Shown here: positions 34,371 through 42,686 of the stretch, piece by piece | How positions within the stretch are numbered: the stretch's first letter is position 1 | Layout of the letters: every line of letters begins with the position of its first letter | DNA from: Chromatiaceae bacterium | GTDB lineage: Bacteria > Pseudomonadota > Gammaproteobacteria > Chromatiales > Chromatiaceae | Direction of reading: 5' to 3' | Assembly: GCA_027078745.1 (NCBI GenBank) | Contig: JALWWO010000009.1 | Coordinates: 79,960 to 143,959 of the forward strand | Length of the DNA stretch: 64,000 bases | Program-made: the position numbers and the translations under genes | The notes under the pieces: model-generated | What the model was told of the DNA's origin: nothing | The model's database searches: none | What the model saw: the letters and a program-made list of their open reading frames with translations, nothing else

Positions 34371-35462
34371 TCATTCTTCAAAAGCCTGACCCGGAATTAT
34401 CTCTTGCGCAGAAATAGGGCGGGAACGCTGGCTCAGTATTTGCGCGTCGGGCACCATTTTGTTCAGGAATTGGATTCCTACCCGCGCCGCGCCGAAAGCG
34501 CCAGCGAAATAACAACCGTCGAGTGCATTGCACCTGTTTTCGCCGATATCCGTCACACCGAAAGCACCTGAGAAATAACAGGCACTCTCTCCCCTGCACG
34601 CATGAGCGCTGATATCGGCTAATCCAAAGGCGCCGGCGAAATAACAGGCCTGATTTCCCTGACAGGAAGCTTTACCGATCCGAGCAGTATCATCATAACC
34701 CGCATACTCGCAGGCTCCATAACCCGTACAGGCTTGTGCACCGATGCGAACTCGAGCTAGATTCCCCTGGTTCTTACTGTAACCCGCATAGGTGCAAGCT
34801 CGATACCCTGTGCAGCCCCCGTCGCCGACGGCGATTCTGGCGGAATCGCCGTTTGTCTCGCTATAACCTGTATATCCACAGGCTTTGTAACCATTGCAAC
34901 TGCCTTCTCCGAGGGTTGCTACGGCAGAAGCGCCCCCCACTTCCGCATAACCCGTGCGATAGCAGGCATAAGGCCCTTTGCAGCTCCCATTACCGATGGA
35001 GGCTGTACCCCGCCGGCCCGCTTCATAGCAACTTTGTATGCCGTCGCACGCCTGTTCACCGATGGAAACCGCGCCCTGTTGACCAACATTTCGGCAAGCT
35101 TCTCGGGCGTTGCAGGCATGATCCCCAATTTGAACGCGCTCGCCGCCCACGCCTGCCCCTGCGCAAGCGTTCCAAGCATTACAGGCATCGCTGCCGATCC
35201 GGACCGATTCTCCGAGGTTTTGGCAAGCACCTTGGAAATTGCAGGAATTCGGACCAATGACAATCCCGTTTCCTGCACCGATCCAGCTGCAGTATTCGTT
35301 AGGAAGCTGATCTGCCCGCGCGCCTCCGCAGGCGTTTGCACCAATCTGGGGCTTTCCGACCGAGACGAAGGAATCCTCATCGGGAAAGACTGAGGCAGCC
35401 ACGACGAGAGGAGCCCATAGCATTCCGAAAAGAATCCAACTGCGCATCCGGCTAATGTTCAT
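34371..35462 (-). CDS. Exported protein with eleven C-x5-C repeats
   Basis: From the ATG at 35462 ([18 protein letters not shown]) the product has 363 residues: signal peptide (about 1-24), then an array of repeats [IL]G-x2-[SA]-C-x5-C-x3-G, e.g. [48 protein letters not shown], eleven in all, spaced by 16 to 31 residues, plus one divergent cysteine pair at the start. Regular spacing with beta-prone IG and short turns suggests a disulfide-pinned solenoid in the periplasm or outside the cell. About 40 residues without cysteine end it. No family is known to me. The gene is flanked on both sides by dispersed repeats. Confidence 0.75.
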   Translation of the reverse strand: MNISRMRSWILFGMLWAPLVVAASVFPDEDSFVSVGKPQIGANACGGARADQLPNEYCSWIGAGNGIVIGPNSCNFQGACQNLGESVRIGSDACNAWNACAGAGVGGERVQIGDHACNAREACRNVGQQGAVSIGEQACDGIQSCYEAGRRGTASIGNGSCKGPYACYRTGYAEVGGASAVATLGEGSCNGYKACGYTGYSETNGDSARIAVGDGGCTGYRACTYAGYSKNQGNLARVRIGAQACTGYGACEYAGYDDTARIGKASCQGNQACYFAGAFGLADISAHACRGESACYFSGAFGVTDIGENRCNALDGCYFAGAFGAARVGIQFLNKMVPDAQILSQRSRPISAQEIIPGQAFEE

Positions 35463-35589
35463 CAAGTACTCCAGGCGTGAAAAACGATCATTTGGTGAAG
35501 CTTCGCATGAGGCAAGCAAAGTGGGTGCCATTTAAATTCTTTCTGAGAAAAGCGCAATCGGGGAATGGCTGGGGAGCTAGGCGGCTGCT

Positions 35590-35660
35590 ATTCCTGCGAA
35601 AGCAGGAGGTAATACTCCCTGGATTCCGGCCCTCCGCTGCGGGCCGGTCTGAATGACGGT
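35590..35660. repeat. Dispersed hairpin repeat, copy 2
   Basis: Contains TTCCTGCGAAAGCAGGAGG (a 6-bp stem with GAAA-like loop), GGATTCCGGCCCTCCGC and GGTCTGAATGACGG. Same order of blocks as copy 1 and in the same direction. The 411-bp gap 35463-35873 is almost filled by copies 2 to 4. Confidence 0.65.
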
Positions 35661-35700
35661 GGAGCAAACCCATCATTCATGACGACGGAGCGAACCCATC

Positions 35701-35775
35701 ATTCCTGCGCTCTCCTCGTCCTTTCTGCGCAGGCGGGAATCTATGGATTCCGGCTCTCCGGCCAGAACGACATAG
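35701..35775. repeat. Dispersed hairpin repeat, copy 3
   Basis: Contains ATTCCTGCGCTC, then TTTCTGCGCAGGCGGGAAT, ATGGATTCCGGCTCTCCGG and CCAGAACGAC; the end block is degenerate. In tandem with copies 2 and 4. Confidence 0.6.
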
Positions 35776-35780
35776 CAGGG

Positions 35781-35835
35781 TCATTCCTGCGCTCCTTCCC
35801 GTCATTCCCGCAAAAGCAAGAATCTATACTCTTCT
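35781..35835. repeat. Dispersed hairpin repeat, copy 4 (partial)
   Basis: Contains GTCATTCCTGCGCTCC, then GTCATTCCCGCAAAAGCAAG; truncated form lacking the GGATTCCGGC block. It ends about 40 bases before the amrB start. Confidence 0.5.
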
Positions 35836-35873
35836 TCATTCCTATTGTTATTCCTGTGAAAGGAGATCGGCAC

Positions 35874-36680
35874 ATGACAGCGATGCAAGCTCCCAATGTG
35901 GCGGGTCTGTTCTATCCCGCTGACCCCCAAGCCCTGAGCGCGGCGGTTCGTCAGTATCTGCAAGAAGCGCATACCTCTGTGCAGGGAAAACCCAAGGCGC
36001 TGCTGGTGCCCCATGCGGGCTATCCCTATTCCGGCCCGGTAGCAGCCAGTGCCTATGCTCAGTTGATCCCTCACCGAGATCAGATCTCTCGCGTTCTGTT
36101 GTTCGGTCCTTCTCATCGGGTGCCTTTTCGAGGGTTAGTCTACAGTCGGGCAGAAGCCTTTCTCACGCCGTTCGGACCGGTGCCGGTGGATCTTCCGGCT
36201 TATGAAGCGCTGGCGGATCTGCCCCAGGTACGACCGGATGAAAGACCCTTTGCCGGCGAGCACTGTTTAGAGGTGCAGTTGCCCTTTTTGCAGCAGATTC
36301 TGGAAGACTTTCGAATCCTGCCCTTCCTGGTGGGGGACGCGAGTGCTGAATCCGTGGCTCAGGTCATGGAACGCCTCTGGGGCGGCGAAGAAACCTTGAT
36401 CCTCATCAGCTCCGATCTCAGCCATTATCTGGCCTATGAGCAGGCGCAGCATCTCGACTTACAGACCAGCCGCGCCATCGAGTCCTTGCGGCCGGAAGCC
36501 ATCGGCCCGGAACAGGCCTGCGGGAGAAATCCCCTGCGGGGGCTGTTAGCGGCCGCGAAGCGGCGCGGGCTGCGCCCCCATCGGCTGGACCTGCGCAATT
36601 CTGGAGACACCGCAGGTCCACGGGATCGGGTGGTGGGCTATGCTGCCTATGCGTTTATCCCAGCGGAGAGACAGGCATGA
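35874..36680 (+). CDS. amrB: AmmeMemoRadiSam system protein B (MEMO1 family)
   Basis: From the ATG at 35874 (AGGAGA 8 bases before) the product has 268 residues and the MEMO fold: PNVAGLFYPADPQAL, LLVPHAGYPYSGPVAASAYA with the histidine, VLLFGPSHRVPFRGL, EHCLEVQLPFLQQIL and ISSDLSHYLAY. MEMO resembles extradiol dioxygenases and binds metal through His/Asp/Cys. The longer frame to 35679 is out of family. It overlaps amrA by 4 bases (ATGA). Function of the system in bacteria is not established. Confidence 0.92.
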   Translation: MTAMQAPNVAGLFYPADPQALSAAVRQYLQEAHTSVQGKPKALLVPHAGYPYSGPVAASAYAQLIPHRDQISRVLLFGPSHRVPFRGLVYSRAEAFLTPFGPVPVDLPAYEALADLPQVRPDERPFAGEHCLEVQLPFLQQILEDFRILPFLVGDASAESVAQVMERLWGGEETLILISSDLSHYLAYEQAQHLDLQTSRAIESLRPEAIGPEQACGRNPLRGLLAAAKRRGLRPHRLDLRNSGDTAGPRDRVVGYAAYAFIPAERQA

Positions 36681-37258
36681 AGGGACGGTTCAACGAAACC
36701 GAGCGAAAGACGCTCCTGCACATCGCCCGAGCTTCCATAGAAACGGGTTTACGGGAGAAGCGCCCCCTGTCGGTAAATCCCCAGGATTTTCCGGCAAGCC
36801 TGCAAGCCTTGGGCGCTGCTTTCATCACCCTCAGCAAAGGAAGTCGATTGCGGGGCTGCATCGGTCATCTAGAAGCTATTCAACCCCTGGTGCAGGATGT
36901 GGCGGAAAATGCCTTCGCTGCGGCCTTTCGAGATCCCCGCTTCCCGCCGGTGCGGGAAGATGAGCTTCCCCGTATTCGCATCGAGATTTCTGTGCTCAGC
37001 CCCGCTACACCGCTGCACGCTCATTCCGAAGAAGAAGTCCTAGCCCAGCTCGTGCCTGGTCAGGATGGGTTGATTCTCGAAGATCGGGGCGCGCGTGGCA
37101 CCTTTCTGCCTTCGGTCTGGGAGAGCCTGCCGGAGCCCAGGGACTTTCTGCGGCAGCTCAAGCGAAAGGCAGGGCTGCCAGAGGATTATTGGTCGGATCA
37201 TCTGCGGATCAGTCGCTATCATACGGAATCCTTCGGAGAAAAATTGCTTGACGCTTAG
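36677..37258 (+). CDS. amrA: AmmeMemoRadiSam system protein A (AMMECR1 family)
   Basis: The 193-residue product has the AMMECR1 hallmark SRLRGCIGHLEAIQPLVQDVAENAFAAAFRDPRFPPV, with LRGCIG and PRF, then LILEDRGARGTFLPSVWE. It is coupled to amrB by an ATGA overlap. The usual third partner, a radical SAM enzyme, is not in the window. The gene ends 47 bases before the tRNA array. Confidence 0.92.
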   Translation: MKGRFNETERKTLLHIARASIETGLREKRPLSVNPQDFPASLQALGAAFITLSKGSRLRGCIGHLEAIQPLVQDVAENAFAAAFRDPRFPPVREDELPRIRIEISVLSPATPLHAHSEEEVLAQLVPGQDGLILEDRGARGTFLPSVWESLPEPRDFLRQLKRKAGLPEDYWSDHLRISRYHTESFGEKLLDA

Positions 37259-37305
37259 GATCATTGTTTCTAAACTAATTTAATTAGATCCTTAATTTTG
37301 GAAGG

Positions 37306-37382
<77 letters not shown>

Positions 37383-37403
37383 ATGCTCCGATCCCCGAGG
37401 GAT

Positions 37404-37480
<77 letters not shown>

Positions 37481-37683
37481 ACGGACAGCGATCTTCGGTG
37501 TCTGGAATCATTTGCTGGACACAAAAAGCCCTATGGCACAGGGGGCGCTGCTCGGGTTTTTGTTGTCATGCTCCTTTGGACCGCGGGTTCGAAGCATCCC
37601 GCGTCGCAGGCACAGCAGCCGCTGATTCCCGCGGGAATTGCTGTCGAGGGGCGCCGAGGGTTCCCTCAGAGATCAAAAACTAT
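37481..37683. other. Spacer inside the tRNA array with hairpins and a T-arm-like remnant
   Basis: 203 bases between tRNA-Arg and tRNA-His, much longer than the 21 and 48 bases in the other gaps. It holds an imperfect inverted repeat (37518-37531 with 37554-37567), a 6-bp hairpin CGCGGG-TTCGAAGCAT-CCCGCG at 37582-37603 that looks like a T-arm with an expanded loop, and a perfect palindrome ATTCCCGCGGGAAT at 37625-37638. No complete tRNA can be folded. Confidence 0.5.
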
Positions 37684-37760
37684 GGTGGACGTAGCTCAGT
37701 TGGTAGAGCGCAGGTTTGTGGCATCTGTGGTCGTGGGTTCGAGCCCCATCGTCCACCCCA
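37684..37760 (+). tRNA. tRNA-His(GTG)
   Basis: 77 nt including the extra G-1 paired with C73; acceptor GTGGACG/CGTCCAC, anticodon loop TTGTGGC (GTG), CCA encoded. Confidence 0.96.
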
Positions 37761-37808
37761 ATACAGGTTCTCAGCGAATGCCTCTCAGGGCAAAAATTCA
37801 TCGCCGTC

Positions 37809-37884
37809 GGGTCGTTAGCTCAGCTGGTAGAGCAGTGGACTCTTAATCCATTGGTCGAAGGTTCGAATCCTTCACGACCCACCA
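37809..37884 (+). tRNA. tRNA-Lys(CTT)
   Basis: 76 nt with acceptor GGGTCGT/ACGACCC, ACCA encoded, anticodon loop CTCTTAA (CTT), T-loop TTCGAAT. Confidence 0.95.
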
Positions 37885-37890
37885 TTTGAA

Positions 37891-37920
37891 AAGGCTTAGG
37901 CATTCCCTAAGCCTTTTTTC
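37891..37920. terminator. Intrinsic terminator after the tRNA array
   Basis: AAGGCTTAGG pairs with CCTAAGCCTT around a 5-base loop, followed by TTTTC on the + strand; A residues precede it, so it may also end the leftward DHODH-like transcript, which stops 12 bases away. Confidence 0.9.
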
Positions 37921-37931
37921 TTTAGGGCATT

Positions 37932-38942
37932 TCAAACCCGCACGCCGGAAGCATGGCTGTAGTTATCTAAGATCTGCACATAGTTCGCCCGCTCGAAGGC
38001 AGCGGGATCGGGCACAGACAGAGCGCTGACCCGCCCCCGGAAATCTTCCACCGTCTCAAAGGAATGTTCTTCCATCCAGTGCTCGATGCCTTGGCGAATG
38101 GTGCCCAGGGCCCCCACCCCCTGATCTAACAACACGCTGCACAGGTGCACCACATCCGCGCCGGCCAATAAGAGCTTGATGGCATCTTCCGCCCTGTGCA
38201 CGCCGCCGGTCGCCCCCAGAGATAGATTCGTGCGCCCATAGAGCAGGGCGATCCAACGCATGGCTAGCAAGGCTTCCGCCGATGTGGAAGGATGAAGACT
38301 CGGCTGCAGACGCAAGCTATCGATCTGAATATCCGGCTGATAGAAGCGGTTGAACAGAGCGACCCCGTCCGCGCCCGCCTGCTCCAAGCGCTTCACCAGA
38401 TTGGCGAGGGCGCTGAAACTGGGAGAGAGCTTCATGTTGATGGGGATCTGGATCTGATCCCGCAGATCCCGCAACAGGCTGAGATAGCGTTCTTCTACCT
38501 CGGCGCCCGTCTCCTCCGGATCCCCTGCCACATAGTACACATTGAGTTCCAGGGCATCTGCCCCCGCCTGTTCCAATTCCTTGGCGTGCCGGATCCAGCC
38601 CCCGCGGGTGACCCCGTTGAGGCTGGCGATGACCGGAATTTCCAAGCCTTCCTTGAGCCGCCGCAAATTTTCCAAATAGATCTCCAAGCCGGAGGGGAAA
38701 TCCTGATGATCCGGCAGGAAGCTGCTTGCTTCTGCAAAACCCGTGTGCTGCTCGCTGAGGAAGCGGGCCGCGCTTTCAGATTCTGCGGTAAGGGCTTCTT
38801 CGAACAGCGACCACATGATGATGGCACCGGCCCCTTGATCCTCTAGGGCTTTGCACAGATCCAGGCTGCGGCTCAGGGGCGAGGCGGAGGGCACCAGGGG
38901 GCTTTGGATTTCCAGCCCCAAATATTGGGTTGTGAGGTCCAT
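37932..38942 (-). CDS. Dihydroorotate dehydrogenase-like flavoprotein
   Basis: From the ATG at 38942 (GGAGA 7 bases before; MDLTTQYLGLEIQSPLVPSASPLS) the product has 336 residues and a FMN-binding TIM barrel: ASLNGVTRGGWIRHAKELEQAGADALELN, PINMKLSPSFSALANLVKRLEQAGADGVALFNRF and the phosphate site GATGGVHRAEDAIKLLLAGADVVHLCSVLL. It is the class commonly annotated as DHODH-like and found beside pyruvate:ferredoxin oxidoreductase, not the pyrimidine enzyme itself. It follows nifJ by 62 bases on the same strand. Its substrate is not known. Confidence 0.85.
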   Translation of the reverse strand: MDLTTQYLGLEIQSPLVPSASPLSRSLDLCKALEDQGAGAIIMWSLFEEALTAESESAARFLSEQHTGFAEASSFLPDHQDFPSGLEIYLENLRRLKEGLEIPVIASLNGVTRGGWIRHAKELEQAGADALELNVYYVAGDPEETGAEVEERYLSLLRDLRDQIQIPINMKLSPSFSALANLVKRLEQAGADGVALFNRFYQPDIQIDSLRLQPSLHPSTSAEALLAMRWIALLYGRTNLSLGATGGVHRAEDAIKLLLAGADVVHLCSVLLDQGVGALGTIRQGIEHWMEEHSFETVEDFRGRVSALSVPDPAAFERANYVQILDNYSHASGVRV

Positions 38943-39004
38943 GGGATTCTCCAAGCAATGAAATTTAGGTGTCTGAAGATGCGGGGCTGCAAGCCCCGTC
39001 CCTC

Positions 39005-42000
39005 TCAAACCTTTTTCACCGGTGCCGGGGATTTCTGCACCGCCAGATGAGCGAGTTGTTCATAGAGATGGAAGCGGGTTTCCACATGCTTTTGGGCGCG
39101 CTGCAGGAAACGTTCGGCTGCTTCGGGATGGGTGCGGTTGAGCACGCTGAAGCGGGTTTCTGTGGAGATGAAATCCCGATAGGGCAGGCTCGGCGCTTTG
39201 GAATCGATGTGCAAGGGATTTTCTCCCTGCGCGGTCTTCCTGGGATCATACCGGAACAGAGGCCAATGACCAGAACTCACCGCCAGATCCTGCTGGCGCA
39301 GATTGTTGGAGAGATCCACCCCATGAGCGATGCAAGGGGAATAGCAGATGATGAGCGAGGGGCCTGCATAGGATTCCGCTTCTAGGAAGGCCCGGATGGT
39401 CTGCACATCCTTGGCACCGAACGCCACCTGAGCCACATAGACGTTTTCATAAGCCATGGCCATCATGGCCAGATCCTTCTTGAAGGTGGGCTTGCCGCCC
39501 GCCGAGAACTTGGCCACAGCGCCCAAGGGAGTCGCTTTCGAAGTCTGGCCGCCGGTGTTGGAATAGACTTCCGTATCCAGCACCAGCAGGTTCACATCCC
39601 GACCGGAGGCGAGCACGTGATCCAAGCCCCCATAGCCGATGTCATAGGCCCAACCATCTCCGCCGATGATCCAGACGCTGCGGCGGGCTAGGTTTTCACA
39701 GATGCCCGCTAGGGTTTCCGCCTCTGGTAGATCAAGGGTTGCCAGCTTCTCTTTCAAGGCGGCGATCCGCTGCCGTTGTTCGAAGATCCCCGCCTCATCC
39801 CGCTGATCCGCCTCTAACAGGCCATCGGCTAGATCTTGGCCGATGCGGTCCGCCAGCTTGGCCACCAGTTCCCGGGCGTGCTCGGTCAGCTTGTCCACAG
39901 CCAGGCGCAGGCCCAAGCCGAATTCCGCATTGTCTTCGAACAGGGAGTTGTTCCAGGCGGGGCCCCGTCCCTCGGGGTTCTTGGTGTAGGGGGTGGTGGG
40001 CAGATTGCCCCCGTAGATAGAGGAACAGCCCGTAGCATTGGCGATGAGCATGCGATCCCCGAAGAGCTGGGTGGCCAGCTTGATATAGGGGGTTTCCCCA
40101 CAGCCCACGCAGGCGCCGGAAAACTCGAACAGGGGTTGCAGCATCATAGCGTGCTTGATCTTGCTGGGCACCAGGCGGGTGCGATCGTACTCCGGCAGGC
40201 GGAGGAAGAAATCCCAATGGGGTTGCTCGATCCCGTGGCGTTCCTCAGCGGGATGCATGTTGAGCGCCTTGCGCTTGGGATCCTTCCGATCCCGAATGGG
40301 GCAGACCTCCACGCAGAGACCGCAGCCGGTGCAATCGTCCGGTGCCACCTGGTAGGTGATGTGATAGCCCTGGGGAAAATCTTTGCCCCGAACGGGCACA
40401 TGCTGGAAGCCCTCGGGGGCCTGTTCTGCCAATTCCGCCGGATACACCTTGGACCGGATCGCTGCATGGGGACAGACCAAGGGACATTTGCCACAATGGG
40501 TGCAGAGATCCTTTTCCCATTTTGGCAGTTCCAGGGCGATGTTGCGCTTCTCGAAACGGGTGGTACCCGTGGGCCAGGTGCCATCTGCCGGCATGAGGCT
40601 CACGGGCAGTTCGTCCCCCCGATGCGCCATGAGCACGGCGGTAACCTTGCGCACGAATTCCGGCGCATCCTCGGGAACGACCGGCGGCCGGTCGAAGGTG
40701 CTGGTAACCTGCTCGGGGATTGGCACCGGATGCAGCCCTGCAACCGCCGCATCGATGGCAGCATAGTTGCGCTCCAACAGGCGCTGCCCCTTCCTGCCGT
40801 AGGTCTTTTTCACCGCTTCCTTGATCTTGGCGATGGCCGCTTCCGGCGGCAGGATGCCGGAGATGAGGAAGAAGCAGGTCTGCATGATGGTGTTGATGCG
40901 CCGCCCCATGCCGGTCTCTCGGGCGATGCGGTAGGCGTCGATGGTGTAAAAGGACAAGCGCTTGTCCAAGATCTGCTGCTGCATGCGTCGGGGCAGATCA
41001 TCCCAGACCCGATCCGGCGGCGTGGGGGAGTTGAGCAAGAAGACGCCGCCTTCCTTCGCTTTGTCCAACAGATCGTAGCGCTTCAAAAAGGTGGGCTGAT
41101 GGCAGGCTACGAAGCTGGCCTCGTTCTCCCCGATGAGATAGGTGCTGTGGATGGGCTTGGGGCCAAACCGCAAGTGCGAGATGGTCACTGCACCGGCTTT
41201 CTTGGAATCGTATTCGAAATAACCCTGCCCATAGTTCGGGGTAGCCTCGGCGATGATCTTGATGGAATTCTTGTTGGCAGAAACTGTGCCATCGGAGCCC
41301 AGCCCGTAGAACACACAGGCAGTGACCCCCTGCAAGGCGTCCGGTCGGAAACTGGGATCCCAAGGCAGGCTGGAATGGCTCACATCGTCTTGAATGCCCA
41401 GGGTGAATGGGTTCTTAGGCCGTTCCTTCCTCAGCTCATCGAACAGGCCCTTGACCATGGCCGGCGTGAATTCCTTGGAAGACAGCCCATAGCGGCCCCC
41501 CACCACCTGGGGAAGGCTGTCCCGTTCCCCGGATGCGAACGCTTGGGCGAGGGCGCTGAGTACATCTTTGTACAAAGGTTCCCCATCGCTGCCCGGCTCT
41601 TTGCAACGGTCGAGGACAGCGAGCTTCCGCACTGTCTCCGGTAGAACGTCCAGCAGATGCTTGGGACTGAAGGGCCGGAACAGGCGCACCTTCACCAGGC
41701 CCACCCGTTCTCCACGGCGCGCCAGGTGCTGCACGGTTTCTTCCGCCGCCCCGATCCCGGAACCCATGAGCAAGATCACCCGCTCTGCATCCGGCGCGCC
41801 CACATATTCGAACAATCGATATTGACGACCTGTATGGGCGGCGAAGCGATCCATGATTTGCTGGAGAAGAGCGGGCAGCCGCTGATAATAGGGATTGACC
41901 GTTTCCCGCCCCTGGAAGTACACGTCGGGATTCTGAGAGGTGCCCCGAATCACCGGATGATCGGGGTTCAAGGCCCGTTCCCGATGGGCTTTGACGAGCT

Positions 42001-42595
42001 TTTCATCGATGAGTGCCCGGACTATCTCCCGCGGAATCTGGGCGATCTTGGCGATCTCGTGGGAAGTGCGGAACCCGTCGAAGAAGTGGAGGAAGGGCAC
42101 TCGGCTTTCCAGCGTGGCCATCTGGCTGATGAGGGCGAAATCCATGACTTCCTGGACAGAGGCAGAGCAGAGCATGGCGTAGCCCGTGGCCCGACAGGCC
42201 ATCACATCCGAATGATCCCCGAAGATCGAAAGGGCTTGGGCAGCCAGAGACCGAGCGGATACATGCAAGACTGTGGGCGAAAGCTCGCCCGCGATCTTGT
42301 ACATGTTGGGGATCATGAGGAGCAACCCTTGGGAGGCCGTGAAGGTGGTCGCCAGGGAACCGCCCTGCAAGGCGCCGTGGATGGCGCCGGCAGCCCCCCC
42401 CTCGCTCTGCATCTCTACCACTTCGGGCACCGTGCCCCAGAGGTTTTTCACGCCCAGAGAAGACCATTCATCCGCCCATTCCCCCATGGGAGAAGCGGGG
42501 GTGATGGGATAGATGGCGATGACCTCATTGGTCAAGTGAGCGATGTAAGCGGCAGCTTCGTTGCCGTCCAGGGTAACCATGGGTTGATTCGACAT
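39005..42595 (-). CDS. nifJ: Pyruvate:ferredoxin (flavodoxin) oxidoreductase
   Basis: Single-chain enzyme that converts pyruvate and CoA to acetyl-CoA and CO2, passing electrons to ferredoxin or flavodoxin. The 1196-residue product has domain I starting MVTLDGNEAAAYIAHLTNEVIAIYPITPASPM, the gamma and delta parts, a ferredoxin-like domain with two [4Fe-4S] motifs (LCTHCGKCPLVCPHAA near residue 698 and CTGCGLCVEVCP near 757), the extra cluster segment CVGCGETPYIKLATQLFGDR near 831, and the TPP site GGDGWAYDIGYGGLDHVL near 980 with DTEVYSNTGGQTSKATPLG. All parts are intact. Oxygen-sensitive enzymes of this type point to micro-oxic or reverse carbon flow. Confidence 0.96.
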   Translation of the reverse strand: MSNQPMVTLDGNEAAAYIAHLTNEVIAIYPITPASPMGEWADEWSSLGVKNLWGTVPEVVEMQSEGGAAGAIHGALQGGSLATTFTASQGLLLMIPNMYKIAGELSPTVLHVSARSLAAQALSIFGDHSDVMACRATGYAMLCSASVQEVMDFALISQMATLESRVPFLHFFDGFRTSHEIAKIAQIPREIVRALIDEKLVKAHRERALNPDHPVIRGTSQNPDVYFQGRETVNPYYQRLPALLQQIMDRFAAHTGRQYRLFEYVGAPDAERVILLMGSGIGAAEETVQHLARRGERVGLVKVRLFRPFSPKHLLDVLPETVRKLAVLDRCKEPGSDGEPLYKDVLSALAQAFASGERDSLPQVVGGRYGLSSKEFTPAMVKGLFDELRKERPKNPFTLGIQDDVSHSSLPWDPSFRPDALQGVTACVFYGLGSDGTVSANKNSIKIIAEATPNYGQGYFEYDSKKAGAVTISHLRFGPKPIHSTYLIGENEASFVACHQPTFLKRYDLLDKAKEGGVFLLNSPTPPDRVWDDLPRRMQQQILDKRLSFYTIDAYRIARETGMGRRINTIMQTCFFLISGILPPEAAIAKIKEAVKKTYGRKGQRLLERNYAAIDAAVAGLHPVPIPEQVTSTFDRPPVVPEDAPEFVRKVTAVLMAHRGDELPVSLMPADGTWPTGTTRFEKRNIALELPKWEKDLCTHCGKCPLVCPHAAIRSKVYPAELAEQAPEGFQHVPVRGKDFPQGYHITYQVAPDDCTGCGLCVEVCPIRDRKDPKRKALNMHPAEERHGIEQPHWDFFLRLPEYDRTRLVPSKIKHAMMLQPLFEFSGACVGCGETPYIKLATQLFGDRMLIANATGCSSIYGGNLPTTPYTKNPEGRGPAWNNSLFEDNAEFGLGLRLAVDKLTEHARELVAKLADRIGQDLADGLLEADQRDEAGIFEQRQRIAALKEKLATLDLPEAETLAGICENLARRSVWIIGGDGWAYDIGYGGLDHVLASGRDVNLLVLDTEVYSNTGGQTSKATPLGAVAKFSAGGKPTFKKDLAMMAMAYENVYVAQVAFGAKDVQTIRAFLEAESYAGPSLIICYSPCIAHGVDLSNNLRQQDLAVSSGHWPLFRYDPRKTAQGENPLHIDSKAPSLPYRDFISTETRFSVLNRTHPEAAERFLQRAQKHVETRFHLYEQLAHLAVQKSPAPVKKV

Positions 42596-42686
42596 GGAAA
42601 GTCCTTTGGTGAATCGCTGAAAAGAACGGGCCGTTGCGGGAAATTGCAGGTTATTTTCTCATAGCAAGATGACAGGATCGCGAAAG

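Noticed and set aside
34371..35531. Metallothionein or zinc-finger protein
   Set aside because: Cysteines are widely and regularly spaced as in a solenoid, and there is a signal peptide, which argues for disulfides rather than metal clusters.
35679..35873. Longer N-terminus for amrB starting at 35679
   Set aside because: The extension translates dispersed repeat sequence and is absent from the family; a good ribosome site precedes the inner ATG.
39836..41644. Rightward open frame of 602 codons opposite nifJ
   Set aside because: Antisense shadow of nifJ; no family pattern, and nifJ on the other strand has every expected motif.
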